A DNA stretch of 64,000 bases from Henckelia pumila (GCF_033568475.1 NC_133123.1:140198062-140262061); one strand, 5' to 3'; counted from the stretch's first letter, positions 1 through 13,138 are shown. The notes: a model not told the origin generated them from the sequence alone. Numbers and translations are program-made.

Positions 1-283
1 AATACCATTAAATAAGAGTGAAGGAGAAGGCCTACTCTTGTACAGTTCACTGATGTTTACAAGCGAATAGCATCTCCTTTTTAATTTTGTTGTGTATCTG
101 ATGGTGGTGAGAAATCTTGATCAACCTTGTATCTCGTAGTTGGTTGTCAGCTCTTTGTTAGTCTCAGAACCTGTCTATATATATTTTTAAAATACTGTTA
201 TAGACACTACCCCTAGTTTCTGCTACTTTCTAACGTTGGTTTTTACTCCGCAGTACTGATTTCTAAACGCTGCTAAAATGCAG

Positions 284-388
284 GTTCTTCCATCAAGAAC
301 TCATCCGCATATGCAGATGAGCTCCTTTGGAGGCTTTGTACTGAGTGGCACACGGATCACTGGTGTTGATGAACCCCAATCGCATTAA
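284..388 (+). CDS. Possible last exon of an unidentified gene (partial)
   Basis: A short reading frame ends at TAA 386-388. It is preceded by a plausible branch point and acceptor (ctaaaatgcag, exon starting at 284) and encodes about 34 residues ending GTRITGVDEPQSH. The same frame is closed upstream by a TGA at 257-259, so an intron is required if this is coding. Another open stretch at 2-70 ends in TAG and could be an alternative end of the same gene. I do not recognise the protein; most of the gene would lie left of the window. The call rests on splice context only. Confidence 0.3.
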   Translation, partial: VLPSRTHPHMQMSSFGGFVLSGTRITGVDEPQSH

Positions 389-952
389 CTTATTTCTATG
401 CTAGATGACATCACTGAACGTGATTGATTGCTTTGTGGACCTTAAAATCACGACGCACAAGAATGGAACTCGTTTATTTGTGATCAATGAGTTCCTCGTA
501 ACAACGTGGATTGTTTTTGTTTTTGCTTTTGTTTTATTAGTATGTTTTATTAGTATATGAAACCCTGAGCAGGGGTCAAACTTGTAGATTCTACTTTTTT
601 TTTTTGAATAGCGAACCAAATCAAATCATTAATATTTAAAAACAAAGTTTGTATTTCGGTATTGTATTGTTTGGCATTTTGATATCTTCCAGATGAAACA
701 TTTTTATTATTTAAAAACACGGTCCGAGTCAATTAAATTATTGTACGTCCAAATACATCTAAATAGTAAATATCATAAAATGTTGACTCAATAAAGAAAG
801 TTTCATTATCATTAAGTAATTATTTCTGTAAAATAATTTTTATATATACAGGAGTCGGTTTATTTTAGTTCTAATCTAGTCTAGTGATATAAATTTTCTT
901 TTCTTGTAAATGTAAAATAATTAGTGTATCGAAAAATAATCGCCAAAATAAT
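389..952. other. Intergenic, 3' flank of the left-edge gene
   Basis: AT-rich sequence with a T-run near 596-605 and no convincing coding frame on either strand; the small ORFs on the minus strand lack splice or homology support. It probably holds the 3' UTR of the left gene and the downstream flank of the tRNA gene. Confidence 0.6.
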
Positions 953-1034
953 CGTCGACAGCAGGGTTCGAACCTGCGCGGGCAGAGCCCAACAGATTTC
1001 AAGTCTGTCTCCTTAACCACTCGGACATATCGAC
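953..1034 (-). tRNA. tRNA-Ser (UGA)
   Basis: Read on the minus strand this 82-nt sequence folds as a class II tRNA. The acceptor stem GTCGATA pairs with TGTCGAC (one T-G wobble), followed by discriminator G. The D arm contains gagtggttaag. The anticodon stem ACAGA/TCTGT encloses the loop CTTGAAA with anticodon TGA. A long variable arm (gggctctgcccgc) is typical of serine tRNAs, and the T arm holds the B box GGTTCGAACCC. There is no intron and no encoded CCA, as expected for a nuclear gene. It should decode UCA and, by wobble, other UCN codons. The sequence after the 3' end on the minus strand is gattatttt, whose T-run may terminate Pol III. Confidence 0.96.
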
Positions 1035-1174
1035 CTTATTTGAGGTAGGCTAATGCTGTATTAAATTTATACATTATTTAAGCCTGTGGTTTATCTAGGG
1101 TTTAAAATTTCGCTCAATCAACTCTAAAATCCCGAAAGAGTTTTGAGAATCAGACCAGGATACAGAACGATAGG

Positions 1175-2704
1175 ATGTTGTATATTATAGGATTAGGTTT
1201 AGGGGACGAGAAAGACATCACCTTGAGAGGGCTTGAAGCAATAAAGAAATGTAGCAAAGTGTACATTGAGGCATATACTTCTCTTCTCTCCTTTGGTCTC
1301 ACATCCGACGGCCTCTCAAGTCTGGTGGGTCTCTTTTTTCTCGATTTGATTGAGTTTTTACGTAATAAATTTTGAATCTTGGAGTATCCGCAGGAAAATT
1401 GTTATGGGAGATCGATTATAGTCGCGGATAGGGAAATGGTCGAGGAAAAGGCGGATGTTATTCTGTTAGAAGCTCAGTCTTCCGATGTGGCGTTTTTGGT
1501 GGTCGGCGATCCTTTTGGGTAATTATGTTTTTTGAACTCGTTTTGATTACTTGACTTATTTATTTATTTTTTCAAATCGGAATGAATCCTATATATTTAA
1601 GATTTGGTTAATGCATGGTGAATTTTGTTTGTGTTGTGAACCTTTTCTGGATGACTGGAAATTTATTCTACATAAAAGTTGCATCTTGGTATCCTACATT
1701 GGCGGTGTTGAAATATGTTGGTGGTTGTGAAATTTCATGCAGTGCCACAACTCATACTGATCTTGTTGTTCGAGCCAAGAAGTTGGAGGTAGATGTTAAG
1801 GTGGTTCACAATGCTTCAGTGATGAATGCTATTGGAGTCTGTGGCCTACAGCTCTATCGGTATGGGGAGACAGTTTCCATACCCTTTTTCACTGATACCT
1901 GGAGGCCTGATAGTTTTTATGAGAAAATTAAAAGAAATCGAACACTTGGTTTGCATACGCTCTGCTTATTAGGTACACTTAATAGTCTTGTATTGCTGTT
2001 GTGCAGAAAGTTTATAGCTTATACAATTGCTCTGATGCTCTATTTTCCAGAAAAAAAGGATTCTGGTCTTGTGTTCTTAATTGTGAATAACTCAATACCA
2101 TTCTCTTATTATTTGCAGACATTCGAGTGAAGGAACCATCCATAGAATCATTATGCAGGTTAGAGATAAATTTATGTTGTTCCATACTAAAAGAAGATAC
2201 CTTTTTATTTATGTATATTTCATTGTTCTTTAATAGCACAATTTTGAATGCAATCATTATTCAGCTGGATTATCATATACTTCTATCTCTCGTTATATTT
2301 CAGAGGTAAAAAAGTGTACGAGCCACCAAGGTTTATGACTGTAAACACTGCAATTGAGCAGCTCTTGGAGGTGGGACAAAATCACCCAGAATCTGGTATG
2401 TTCCCGAACACTTGCCACGTGATCTTTTTACTTCCCGTGAAATTTGATGAATCACTACTTTGAATAATTTAATCTGGTAATGCTTCGGTCTCAAATTGCA
2501 GTGTACAATGAAGACACTTCTTGTGTTGGATTAGCACGAGTAGGCTGCGAAGATCAGGTTATAGTTGCAGGATCCATGAAACAACTTTTGACTCAAGATT
2601 TTGGGCCTCCTCTACATTGCCTTGTTATCGTAGGGGAAACTCATCCGTTGGAGGAAGAAATGCTCGAATTCTACAGATTCAACAAAAGTTTGAAACAAAC
2701 ATAA
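1175..2704 (+). CDS. DPH5: Diphthine methyl ester synthase (DPH5)
   Basis: SAM-dependent methyltransferase of diphthamide biosynthesis, which modifies a histidine of translation elongation factor eEF2 in the cytosol. Six exons join in frame by GT-AG rules: 1175-1324, 1394-1518, 1743-1972, 2119-2158, 2304-2395 and 2502-2704, giving 840 nt or 279 residues, close to the usual plant length of about 280. Family landmarks: the N-terminus [16 protein letters not shown], the AYTSLL segment, VVGDPFG joined across an intron to [15 protein letters not shown], the [10 protein letters not shown] block, and the C-terminal LHCLVIVG segment followed by EEEMLEFY. The start is the family's normal first Met. 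No frameshift or stop was seen, so it looks intact. A short run of T/A follows the stop; no TATA box was obvious upstream. Confidence 0.95.
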
Positions 2705-3721
2705 TTTTTTGGCAGCAATGGTGGTACATTTTGTTTTGTTGTACACGTGATGATATTTTTCTTTTACTATCTGAATCGATTGTAATCCCCTTGCCCCCTT
2801 GTTATTTTGTTAGAAACAATAGTTTCGTTCCTTTTTTTGTGGTTGGAATTCTGAATCATATTAATTTTGTGAGTATCCGACCATAAGTTACAATTTTGAA
2901 TTTTTTAATTGCCATATCACCATAATTCGTTCGGTTTATGTTATTGCCAGATGTGACTCCTTTAAAAAGGAAACATTACATGAACAACCATCCATGTCTC
3001 TCTAATTTTACGAAATAGCCAAGGTATAAGGGAACTAAATTGACAAAATCAGTTTCTTGCACCCTGAGCAAGGGCTTCTTTAGCAAGGTGAAGTCGAACT
3101 TACAACCTCCTTGATTCAATGGTCAAGTTCCGATCTTATGAGGCATAAACATTTTAAATTCTCATGCTTCATTAATGTAACAGACCATTTATATGACGCA
3201 TAATAATTAACATATATAATGATTCATTATATAAATATCTGATCGGTATTAAAGGACAAAGGTAGTTGTAATAAGTTTATGATGGGTCTTGTATAGAATT
3301 CTACCTCAAGTTTCCAGAACCATTAAATTAAAATATGTGAGAAAAGACAGTGCTCCACCAAGGGCAACAACATTGGGCATTCTTGTCATTTGATGGATTT
3401 TCATGCATGAAATTGGGAGGAAGGAATTATCGTACATGTGTCGGTGCCCTGTTCTGTCCAGAAAACAATCCCATCTTTCTCTCAGACCTCAACGCCATCA
3501 GATCTTTCATGTTCACGTTTCGGTTTTTCTCATCTTATCCTGTCAAACCTTGTCAAGATTCCATTTTTTTTCCTCGAAAATTTCTTGAAGATTCCTCGTG
3601 ATAAAACCCTCCTGTATTTTACCTCCCCGAAGGCAATGCTGGGCATTGCATGTGTTTCCTTGTAACTTTTGTTTACTGTATTTTCAAGAATTTGGTGCAA
3701 GATTAACCTGCTAATCCTCGC
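2705..3721. other. Intergenic: DPH5 3' end and glucanase upstream region
   Basis: It holds the probable DPH5 3' UTR (to about 2880) and the promoter and leader of the GH9 gene. Around 3090-3103 there is a tRNA-like B box on the minus strand, which might be a worn SINE, but no matching A box was clear. Small ORFs at 3350-3665 are antisense or frame shadows with no family resemblance. Confidence 0.5.
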
Positions 3722-3817
3722 ATGTTTGGATCCACTCAGCTGAAGCGGCATTCGTTATCAGATTCATGCGGGAGAAAGCTCCTCAAGCTTATATTTTTCC
3801 TTGATTTCTTCAAAAGG

Positions 3818-6564
3818 ATGGAGGACAAAAGGCGTTCCGGAGGGTGGTGCGGTTGGTTTTTGGTACTCTTAGTTTTCGGGGCAATTGGGTTTGCGATTTT
3901 CGTAACCGTGACACAGAATATCTACGAATCAGAACCTGATGCCGCCCCTGTTCCCGGCCATCCTGGTGCTATTATAAAGAAATATGCTGATGCTCTAGGA
4001 ATTGCTATGCAGTTTTTCGACGTTCAAAAATGTACGTTCCCATCGTTCCGTTTTGCTTTCGAATTTTTATATCACTGGACGTGTGTGTTTGCTTTCGAAT
4101 TTTTATATCACTGGACGTGTGTTTGTATTGATGTTATGGTGACAAGGATCGAGCCCAAAATTAAGTTGAAGCAAGCTTCAGAAAGATTATATTATGCATG
4201 AGATTTGCTTTTTTACTGGTATGCTGATGTAATGTTTAGTTCTTGAATGTTGTTTTAGCTGTTAAGTTACATGTATTGTTTAAACATCGATCAAAAGTTG
4301 CTTTTATGTGGCTATTTTTTGTAATGTCTGCTGTAATTGTAAGGTTGGTGGAGTTTCCCGCTTAAAAATCTAGTTTATGGGTTTGGAATTTCCGAGGTCT
4401 TGTTTCTTGTTAATTATTTAATTTTTATTGATATTGGTACTTGCTTCACTACACATTACAGCCGGGAAATTGGAGAATAATAAGATACCTTGGAGAGGGG
4501 ATTCGGGTTTGCAAGATGGAAGCGAGGCAAAGTTGGACCTTTCGAAGGGGATGTATGATGCTGGGGATCATATAAAGTTTGGATTCCCATTAGCTTTCAC
4601 CGCAACAGTGTTGTCGTGGACGATTCTTGAATATGGTGACCACATGAAAGCCGTGAACCAATTGGAACCAGCTAGAGATTCACTCAAGTGGATCACAGAC
4701 TACCTCGTAAATGCTCATCCATCTGATGATGTCCTCTACATTCAGGTTTGTTCGATCTATTCCTCAATCGGAGGGCTTAAATTTGTTGTAGGTTTAACAC
4801 TTGCATATCCCCCAAGCCTGGTAAAGTGCTTGATTCGTGTTACACACCATAACTGTGGGAGAACTTGGTTAATATGAGGTTGTGTTTCAGTTAGAGGAAA
4901 TGACGTACTTGGATGAACAAAGTTTTGGCGCAGTGTCGTGAAAGTTCATTTAACAGATAGCTATTCATTTTCCAACTCTATTTTGACAAAAAGCGAAGAG
5001 AAAACAAGTGTGGTTTACCTTGTGAAAGCTCAATTTTCACCCATCTTGGAAGCTGTTTTTTAAGTAGAGGGACGCCCAAGTAATATTTTTACTTGGTAAC
5101 AATTTTTCAGGTTGGCAGTCCTACACTAGATCATAGGTGTTGGAATCGACCCGAAAACATGACAAAGAGACGACCTTTAACACAGGTGAACGCCTCTGTC
5201 CCTGGAACTGAGGTTGCCGCTGAAACAGCAGCAGCTCTGGCATCAGCATCTCTAGTGTTCAAGGACATCAACTCTTCATATTCCAGCCTACTTCTGAAGC
5301 ATGCTAAACAATTGTTCACATTTGCCGACCGATATAGAGAATCTTACAGCATCAGCATTCCCAATGTGCAAAAGTTCTATAATTCTACCGGCTATGGGGA
5401 TGAGCTCTTGTGGGCAGCTAGTTGGCTCTATCATGCGACTGGGGAGAGATTCTACTTTGAATATGTAACAGGGAAAAATGGCGATGATTTCGCTGATTGG
5501 GGAAGTATTACATGGTTTAGCTGGGATAACAAGCTGGCTGGTGCTCAGGTACTATCTCATGCGTCGGGTAATATCTAGTAATGTTGTAGAGTGAATAAAA
5601 AGGGTATTTTCTTTGCTTCTAAAATTAAAAAGAGCACATATGGGAAGATGTTCTTTTATACTGTGTTTCATTTGAGCTTTGTACAGGTTCTGCTATCGAG
5701 GGTTAATTTTTTTGGGTCCGAAGATATTTCAAATTCTAAAATCCTCCTCAAGTATAGGAAGTCTGCAGAGGCTGTCATGTGCAACCTTTTACCTGATTCA
5801 CCCACAGCCACAGAAAGTAAAACTAGCAGTAATGTTTCTTCTTATCTGCTTCCTCGACTCACATTCTCATACGCGAAGTTGAAAGTTTCGAATTTCCTTA
5901 CATCAAGTGTGTCAATGCAGAAGGTTTAATATGGATAACTGAATGGAACGCGCTTCAGCATCCTGTGGCATCGGCATTTCTAGCTGTCCTTTATAGCGAT
6001 TACATGCTTACATCTCGAACTACAAAGATTTATTGCAGTGGAAGTTATTTTACGCCCTTGGATCTCCGGAAGTTTGCAATCTCACAGGTACACCCACATA
6101 TTGTGCCAATGGTGGCAATCTTTTGTCAACTTGTACAAAAGATTTAGTGGAAATATATATCTTCACATCTTATGTGTTTTCACATTGCTCTGTTCTTGTA
6201 TATATTTTCACATCTTATGTGTTTTCCACAGGTTGAATATGTCCTAGGAAAAAATCCTATGAACATGAGTTATCTCGTGGGATACGGGGACAAGTATCCA
6301 CAATATGTCCACCATAGAGGAGCCTCGATTCCGGCAGATGCTACAACTGGCTGCAAAGACGGTTTCAAGTGGCTTGACTCGGAGGATCCGAATCCTAATG
6401 TTGCAATGGGAGCACTTGTTGGTGGTCCATTTCTTAATGACTCGTATATTGATTCGAGAAACAACTCGAAGCAGGGAGAACCGAGCACGTACAACAGTGC
6501 TGTCATTGTTGGGCTTCTTTCTGGTTTGGTCACCACATCATCTGTGGTTCTATCCTTCACTTGA
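3818..6564 (+). CDS. GH9 endo-1,4-beta-glucanase, membrane-anchored
   Basis: Glycoside hydrolase family 9 (plant cellulase), expected to cut beta-1,4-glucan at the wall or in the secretory path. Exons 3818-4031, 4462-4745, 5111-5548, 5687-5828, 5921-6087 and 6232-6564 join in frame to 525 residues. Residues about 8-30 (GWCGWFLVLLVFGAIGFAIF) form a signal anchor with basic KRR before it, so a type II topology is likely. The catalytic region starts near residue 55 (ALGIAMQFFDVQK). YDAGDH carries the catalytic Asp pair (104 and 107); FSWDNKLAGAQVL is conserved; YVHHRGASIP holds the His signature (442-443); GEPSTYNSA carries the acid Glu (about 498). No CBM49 follows. The tail after residue 505 is hydrophobic (VIVGLLSGLVTTSSVVLSF). 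An in-frame upstream ATG at 3722 would add 32 residues; I prefer 3818 because MEDKRR sits right before the anchor. Exact subclass uncertain. Confidence 0.92.
4052..4121 (+). repeat. 36-bp tandem duplication in glucanase intron 1
   Basis: A 34-bp block starting tttgctttcgaattttt is repeated at 4052-4085 and 4088-4121 (period 36). It lies wholly inside intron 1 (4032-4461) and does not alter coding sequence. Confidence 0.9.
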
Positions 6565-7493
6565 TGAAATTTGAGGGAGTTTATGTTTTGACAAAAATTA
6601 TGTATAAAATTTGAATTTTTTTAACAACCATTTTAGCCTACTTATCGTATCGTAGGCTTCCTTTTAAATTTGACGTGTGTACAAAGGAAAATATGATGTG
6701 GTATTATGTTTCAATCATGGTCCATGGATGGTCTACTTAGAAGATTGGATTGTGCAAAATGCGCACTGACTAGCAATCGATGGTACTGTTTTATGTTCTT
6801 ATCTATTTGGAAAGATGTACATGTATATGCATTTGTCTATTGAGAATGGCCCTATGATATATACCACTTTTATCTTTGTGAATTCGTCTACGTGCTTCTT
6901 CAATATTATTATTATTATTATTGATATAATGAATGGGAGAATTTTCAATCTAATCTAACTACTATCCATATTTGTGATATTTGAAATCAAGATCATATTA
7001 GTCTGGAATCTCACTCTTATCACTAGACTAAAAGATCCTTAACTTTCTTCCAACATTATCGTGTCTTGTCAATTTGTGTTTCTTCAACACTATTTCCTAA
7101 AAAAGAAATATATCGGAATAAGAATGTTGAGCTCGGATACATGAGTTCTTTCTACGATGTTATTATTACAATGATCTTGATCGACTCATCTCTACGTGTA
7201 AAATTATTTAAAGTTCACATTAGACAATTTTAGATGTGGAATGAGAAATAGTTATTGATCGATGGATAAGTTAAAATTTGAATTTTTAAAGTCACACTTG
7301 GTGAGTGGACAAGGGATGATGCATTATGTTTGTCAAAAAGTGTCCAATGCACAGCAATGCGCTGTGTGGAGAAAAGTCAAACGCCATTGGGTTCAAATGC
7401 GATTTCAACGGAAATGGATTTACAGTGGGATGTTACTGTAGCAGAGTTCCTACGATATTTACACTTATCATTATCGACTCGAGTTTTAATTAA
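6565..7493. other. Intergenic: glucanase 3' UTR and convergent spacer
   Basis: Downstream of the glucanase and convergent with LOG. It contains a probable 3' UTR with several AATAAA-like A/T stretches and an (ATT)n run at 6904-6921. No gene-like frame was found. Confidence 0.6.
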
Positions 7494-7777
7494 GGGGAAA
7501 TGTTTTTTTTTTTTTGGTCCAATAGGTTGTCTTTTTTTGTTTTGGTTTATTAAATTTTTAAAATTTGATTTTGATACACTAATTTTTAATTTTAAGTGAT
7601 TTTTTTTGCAATTGCTGACGTGACAGCTAGACACGTCAGCATTTTTCGGTGTCACATCAGCAGTTGAACCAAAATATCCGAAAACTAAAAGTTAGTGTAC
7701 TAAAACAAAAATTTTAAAAATTAATTGACCAAAACTAAAAAATGAACAAGTTAATGAACCAAAAAAATATTTTCCCT
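7494..7777. mobile_element. MITE-like element with ~40-bp imperfect terminal inverted repeats
   Basis: The left end (ggggaaatg, T-run, ggtccaataggtt) matches the reverse complement of the right end (aagttaatgaacc, A-run, tattttccct). The interior has a second inverted pair around gctgacgtgacagc and acacgtcagca (about 7613-7642). TAATTA occurs at both flanks and may be the target duplication. There is no coding capacity. Similar textures appear at 52366-52680 and 53960-54240. Confidence 0.6.
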
Positions 7778-8129
7778 AATTAATAAAACCCTAGTGGGAT
7801 CGAGATTCCTTTAGTTGAACAACAAATGATCCAAAAACCAGAAAAGAAAACATGCGCAAACAAAGTTCGCAGATGTACATTGCATATCTGCTATATCTAA
7901 CAACATAAGAAGTTGTCGTGGATTCAAATGAATAGGTAAAAATGGACAAATCAATATAAAGTAACAATGGGCACAAACAAACTTTACGTAAAAATCCACA
8001 GCGGAAATAAAAGGGCTGCGGACATAATAATCAACCCCTACTCTAGCTTAGCTTTTACAATCTGATAATAATAAATTCCATTATATACGTTGCCTAAATA
8101 TTTGAGTACGTTTTATGTAGTAGCTAAGG

Positions 8130-10273
8130 TCAACGAGCGAGTTCTGATTTTGTTGTATAGCCCAATTGTTGCTCTATCTCCCAAGTCAACTTCGGCGTAA
8201 CACCGTCGTGGATCGGAGCATAATCCTTGTAATAAATTATATATATATATATATCATATTTTCACTCTCAACAATAGAAAAGAATGGATCAAAGAATTTG
8301 AAGACTAATGTTGTATATACCTCAAGCTTGGACATGAGTTCATGGGCAGTTGGGGCAGAGACAATGATATGACGGGCAGATGGGGTGATGAAGCCTTCAT
8401 CCACTGCCTTGTCTATGAAAGACAACAGTGAGTTGTAGTACCCATCCACATTCAGCAAACCCACCTGCAAATTTCAAAATGAACCCATGAATCAATGACA
8501 ATTATTCAATATATATTAATCATGCACATATATATATATATATATATGCCCATTTTACAAGTGGAGTCATGATTTAAGAATTGGAATTAAATCTAAAATG
8601 CAACATACTGGTTTGTCATGGATTCCAAGTTGAGCCCAAGTGATGACTTCCAAGAGTTCCTCCAATGTACCATACCCACCTATAATTCATTAGTTACAAC
8701 AATCAAATTTTTATTTTATAAAAAAAAAAACCCAATTAAATAATCACCAAATTGCACATGCATGTGCATAAAATTCGTCCATATTACATTCACGTCTTAT
8801 CAGGCTCCCGGGGGATTTCGATATAATATATCATATCATGTAACTAAAAGAATGACAATAATTCAGCAATCTTAAAATGGTATAAATTTAGGTTAAAGCA
8901 TCCATCTGATTTAACGCCCATCGGGTGGAAAGTTATTTTTGACAATGCTACCAAGATATTATAGAATTATTACGAAAGCAACACAAAACCGGCAACAATA
9001 ACAACACGATATATGCCGTAGTTAATTAGTATTCGCAAGCTATGACTAAAAATTACCAGGCAAGGCAATAAATGCATCAGCTTGCTTCGCCATTTCCGCC
9101 TTTCTTTGGTGCATACCCGACACCGCCCTCACTTCCCCCACCGGCTCGCCCGTTATCTGATCCACAAAAAAAAAATTTGAAGTCAATCGCCGCCACTTGC
9201 TACTTCAACACCAAATTCCGCATCAAATTGGACTAGTACTTAAATGGTACAATTTTAGTTACCTCTATTGGCATTAGAGTTCTAGGAATGACTCTGCAAA
9301 AAGGAAAAAAATTATTAGAACATTAAAAAAAGTTTGAAAAAAAACAAGAAAACTAAATTATATATTACCCTAACACATGGCGCCCCCCATCATACACAGC
9401 TTGGGAGACTAGACCCATTAATCCAATGCTTCCACCTCCATAAACCAAGTCTATGCTCCTTTCAACCTGTCCAATTATTAACCAAATTTTGTTTATATAT
9501 ATATAAATTGTGCGTTCATTTCTTGCACAAACACGCAATACAATTTCAACGTGGGCGCCATATTATTATATGATGATTAATCAACTGAAAAAAAAGAAAG
9601 ATTGCACGTTAATCTTGCTGATCCCAACATTACAACACTTTCTCAACTCTGCAAATACATATTATACTATATAAATCCTACCAAACCCGAAATTATATAA
9701 TTATTCATGTACCGGATCGATTTATTTAGTGATAAATTGAGATCATGTATATAAACAAACTATATAATTAATAATAACACTTGCAAGATATTTATAAGCC
9801 GAACGTTACTATATAAAGAAGTGAAAACGATATATATTGTCGGGCAACTTTTTCATCTCTCTGTTCTAGCCCCTGGTTTACTTAAGGCCATGTTTGGAAC
9901 AAATTTTAACTCCAAGAAACAGTCTAATAAACCATAGAACCAAACAGAGCATTAACTTCTTCTATAGAATGGACCCTTCTTTAGTCTTTACATTTATCAT
10001 AACTTAATTAAAAAAAATAACTAGAAAAGAGCAAACAATTTTTGCATTTGTAGGGATTAATCTGTGGAACGAATTTATTGAAACACAAAGTTGGAAAATG
10101 ATGCAAATAAAAGAAGATATATATATAAAAAGTGAACATTAAGGTACCAATTCTTTGCCGAGTTGTATTGCTGCAAGTTGGTAGCTGGGATTTTTTCCTG
10201 GGCTGCTCCCACAAAAAACACATATCCTCTTGAATCTCGATGGCTTCAATGGCTGCTGCAAGTTGTTTTCCAT
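8130..10273 (-). CDS. LOG: Cytokinin riboside 5'-monophosphate phosphoribohydrolase (LONELY GUY family)
   Basis: LOG enzymes release active free-base cytokinins from their riboside monophosphates in the cytosol. Seven minus-strand exons join in frame: 10273-10148, 9466-9369, 9293-9263, 9156-9057, 8679-8609, 8464-8321 and 8225-8130, giving 221 residues, a normal LOG length. Visible motifs: [16 protein letters not shown] near the N-terminus, [29 protein letters not shown] (Arg103-Lys104) and the signature PGGYGTLEE (118-126), which forms the nucleotide-binding/active site. [11 protein letters not shown] and [10 protein letters not shown] complete the fold, and the tail EQQLGY is family-typical. 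Every junction obeys GT-AG. The start is the first Met and fits the family. Which LOG paralogue this is cannot be told here. Confidence 0.95.
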
Positions 10274-10510
10274 TGCAAATTAAATTAAACACCTAAAAAA
10301 AGTTGTGTGAAATAAAGGAATAATATGTGGGAAAAGGGGTGGTGAAAAGATTGTGTGAATAGAGAGTAGATTAATGGGGTGTGGCTGTGTATGGAGCAAG
10401 TCAGCAAAATTTCTTGATTCTGTGTTTTGTTGTTTACAAGTGAGAAAGAATGAGAAAATGTGTAGAAAGGAATGAGGGGATGGTACTTTGTGTTAGTAAT
10501 TTGGTCCCCT

Positions 10511-10519
10511 TTTATATCC
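10511..10519 (-). promoter_or_regulatory. Probable TATA box of the LOG gene
   Basis: On the minus strand the sequence reads GGATATAAAAGGGG about 240 nt before the LOG ATG. Initiation 25-35 nt downstream would give a leader of about 200 nt, which is reasonable. Confidence 0.6.
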
Positions 10520-10529
10520 AAATTTTGTC

Positions 10530-13138
10530 ATGGGATTTCCAATCCTCTATGTACACTTGGCACCAACTGTCCTTTTTTATATATATATTTTTAATTTTTT
10601 GGGGATTATAAAGAATTTCTTTATTATTTATAGTTTCTCCAAACATTTTATTTTTTTTCTACTACTTTGAGTAATTTGTGTCCCTTTCAATCTAAAGTCT
10701 ATGGAGATAGAGTTTCTAAGGACAGTACTCAGTGGGTGTGTCATCGCATTTGTTTTTCTTTTTATGGGGTATTTCTTGTTTTTGGATTTATAATTACTTT
10801 CGGAAGATTTTCTAAAAAAAAAAAAAGAATAATTATTTTTGGCAAGCTTTGTGAATCATGTTTTCGTATCACCAAGAAATTAGCATGAAATATATTGCTT
10901 AATTTGGAACATAGAAATTACAAAAATACATCATGTTTTTTTAAGTTGGGAAATACATAATAATTAACTTCAAATTTCGGACACTGATGTCAAATGAGCT
11001 ACAAGTGAACAAGAAAATACATGTCAATGTGTTGCATACATATTCATTCATGAATTGTACGTATTAGTTAGTTTACGACCAAATTCTGAATTAAAACACG
11101 TAGCATCAATTTATTATACGTGAATATTCAAGTCAAAAATACTAAATGAAAACCGATATTTGAAACCAACGAAATAGTTATATGTAGCACATGACAATGT
11201 CTGCCCACTTGGACCCAAACTCCTTCAATTATATATGATCCAAGTACAAAACAAATAGGAGATGCATACATTCAAACACATTAATTGTGAAGAACATTTC
11301 ATAACAAAGGGAACTTGTAACACAACTTTATTACAATTACTAAACTCACCAATTAATCAATCAATCAATTAAATTCTTCATAATCTTTTCGAAATTAAAT
11401 TGCTTTTTCTTTTTTTTTTTTCCAAAAAAATAATAATAATCTTGAAACCATGATTTAATTCTAGAAATGGGCATATGCAAATGCAAGTGACTATAGTGTG
11501 ATGGGATTAAGTGAGTGAATGTATCCGTGACGGTGCCGTATTGAGAGGTGCACGTGCGCTTCACCGAAGGCCATACATTTGCTGGACCAAAGCAACCTAT
11601 TCAAAGTACATCTCCTTAACCACACAAATTTTCAGACCAAAATTCTTCTCCTACCACAACTGATATTGATTGAACATCAAATATCCTATATATAATTCTT
11701 TTTTTTCAATTTTATATATAGCTCTATTATTTATTTTATCATGTTCTTGATGTTACATCGTTTGCAATAATGAGTTTTTTCAACTCCTATCTCTAGCTCT
11801 AACTATACAAATTACAAGTCACAACAGTAAAATATTTATATCCCTTCAGTTTAAAGTTACAATTTAATATTAATTATTCTAATTTAAATTTAAATATGTG
11901 AAATATATATAGAGATATGCAGTGTTGCGTGTACATATGATCGGGTCCATCCCGCGGCAGAGGTCAAGTGGTGTTTAGACTATTGAAATAATCGTTGACA
12001 TATCCATTAAATAGTAAACAAAAAAATTAGAGTGGGCTTCCTCCAATATAACTAACTGAACGCCACGATCAATAATAATATTAATAATAATATGCATTAT
12101 TATTATTATTATTATAAAATTAACCAATCATACGTATCGTACATTTGAGCCATTAATTTTAAAAAAAGATTAGATGATTATTAGTTGGCTAAAGTATATC
12201 ACGGGGTGATTTCCGAGAAGATTCTTCCCATTATAATGGAGACTAATTAATTAATTATAATGTTGCTCTTGATTTTTCGGGTGGATTTAATTAATATTTT
12301 AAGGTCGCGTTTCAATCATGCTTGGAAAGTTGAGTACAAAGAGTGTTCAAATGGAAATTTTCTTCTTCTTAAAATCATCTTCAGCTTTCAAAGGAGTACA
12401 AATTCTACAACCTGAGTAGGTGTCATAATTTATCTGGCTTCAACTTACAACACCAGAAAGTGACCTAACAGTAATATTGTTTTCTTCAAGTAAATTTTAT
12501 TTTATTTTTTCTAGTTTTTATCATGTACTAATTGAATAATTCTAAATCTTTAGGATAATAATATTAGTTTAAACGATTTGAATTTCTAGACTTGAAATGA
12601 ATCAGAAAATTGAGAATTTGCATTTCTTATATATGAAAATAGTTAACCGATCGAATTGTTTTCTATATGTTATGACGGATAAAATATTGGAGTTTTCGCC
12701 ATATTTTCCGTGGGTTTTTTTTTAGTGAAATTTACCCTTTTCTTTGATTAGCTTGTCAAAATTTACTTAATCACTAATTATATTAGCATAACATTAGGTA
12801 ACCATTCGGAGAATAAGTCTCTGTATATATATATTAATGCCTGATGCCTCAGTTTCCTGGAGCGTGCATATTATATATAATTACGTGGTCAAATTCCTAA
12901 AGCATAAGTTTTCGAAACTTTTTCTTTTCTAAATGAACATCTTTTTGGTAGTAAAGCCGTGTGAAACATTGATTTGGGAATAGGTTTGGTTTCGTTATTT
13001 TCTCATGCATGTCGTTTTATACGCCGATGTTACATATATATATTATGGAAAAGTTGCAATTTTGATATTTTAAGTTGACATTTTTTGGGTTTTACTAATG
13101 TAATTTGTCAATTTGGTTTTCATACAATAATTTAAAAG
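10530..13138. other. AT-rich intergenic DNA upstream of LOG
   Basis: LOG promoter-distal sequence. It contains A/T homopolymers and an inverted AAT/ATT repeat at 12071-12115 that could form a cruciform. No gene was recognised on either strand. Confidence 0.6.

Noticed and set aside
3061-3145. SINE on the minus strand
   Set aside because: A B-box-like agttcgacttc is present but no A box or target duplication could be found.
4428-4877. Single long frame over a glucanase exon
   Set aside because: It is exon 2 read through into flanking introns; splice sites at 4462 and 4745 match the family, so it is not a separate gene.
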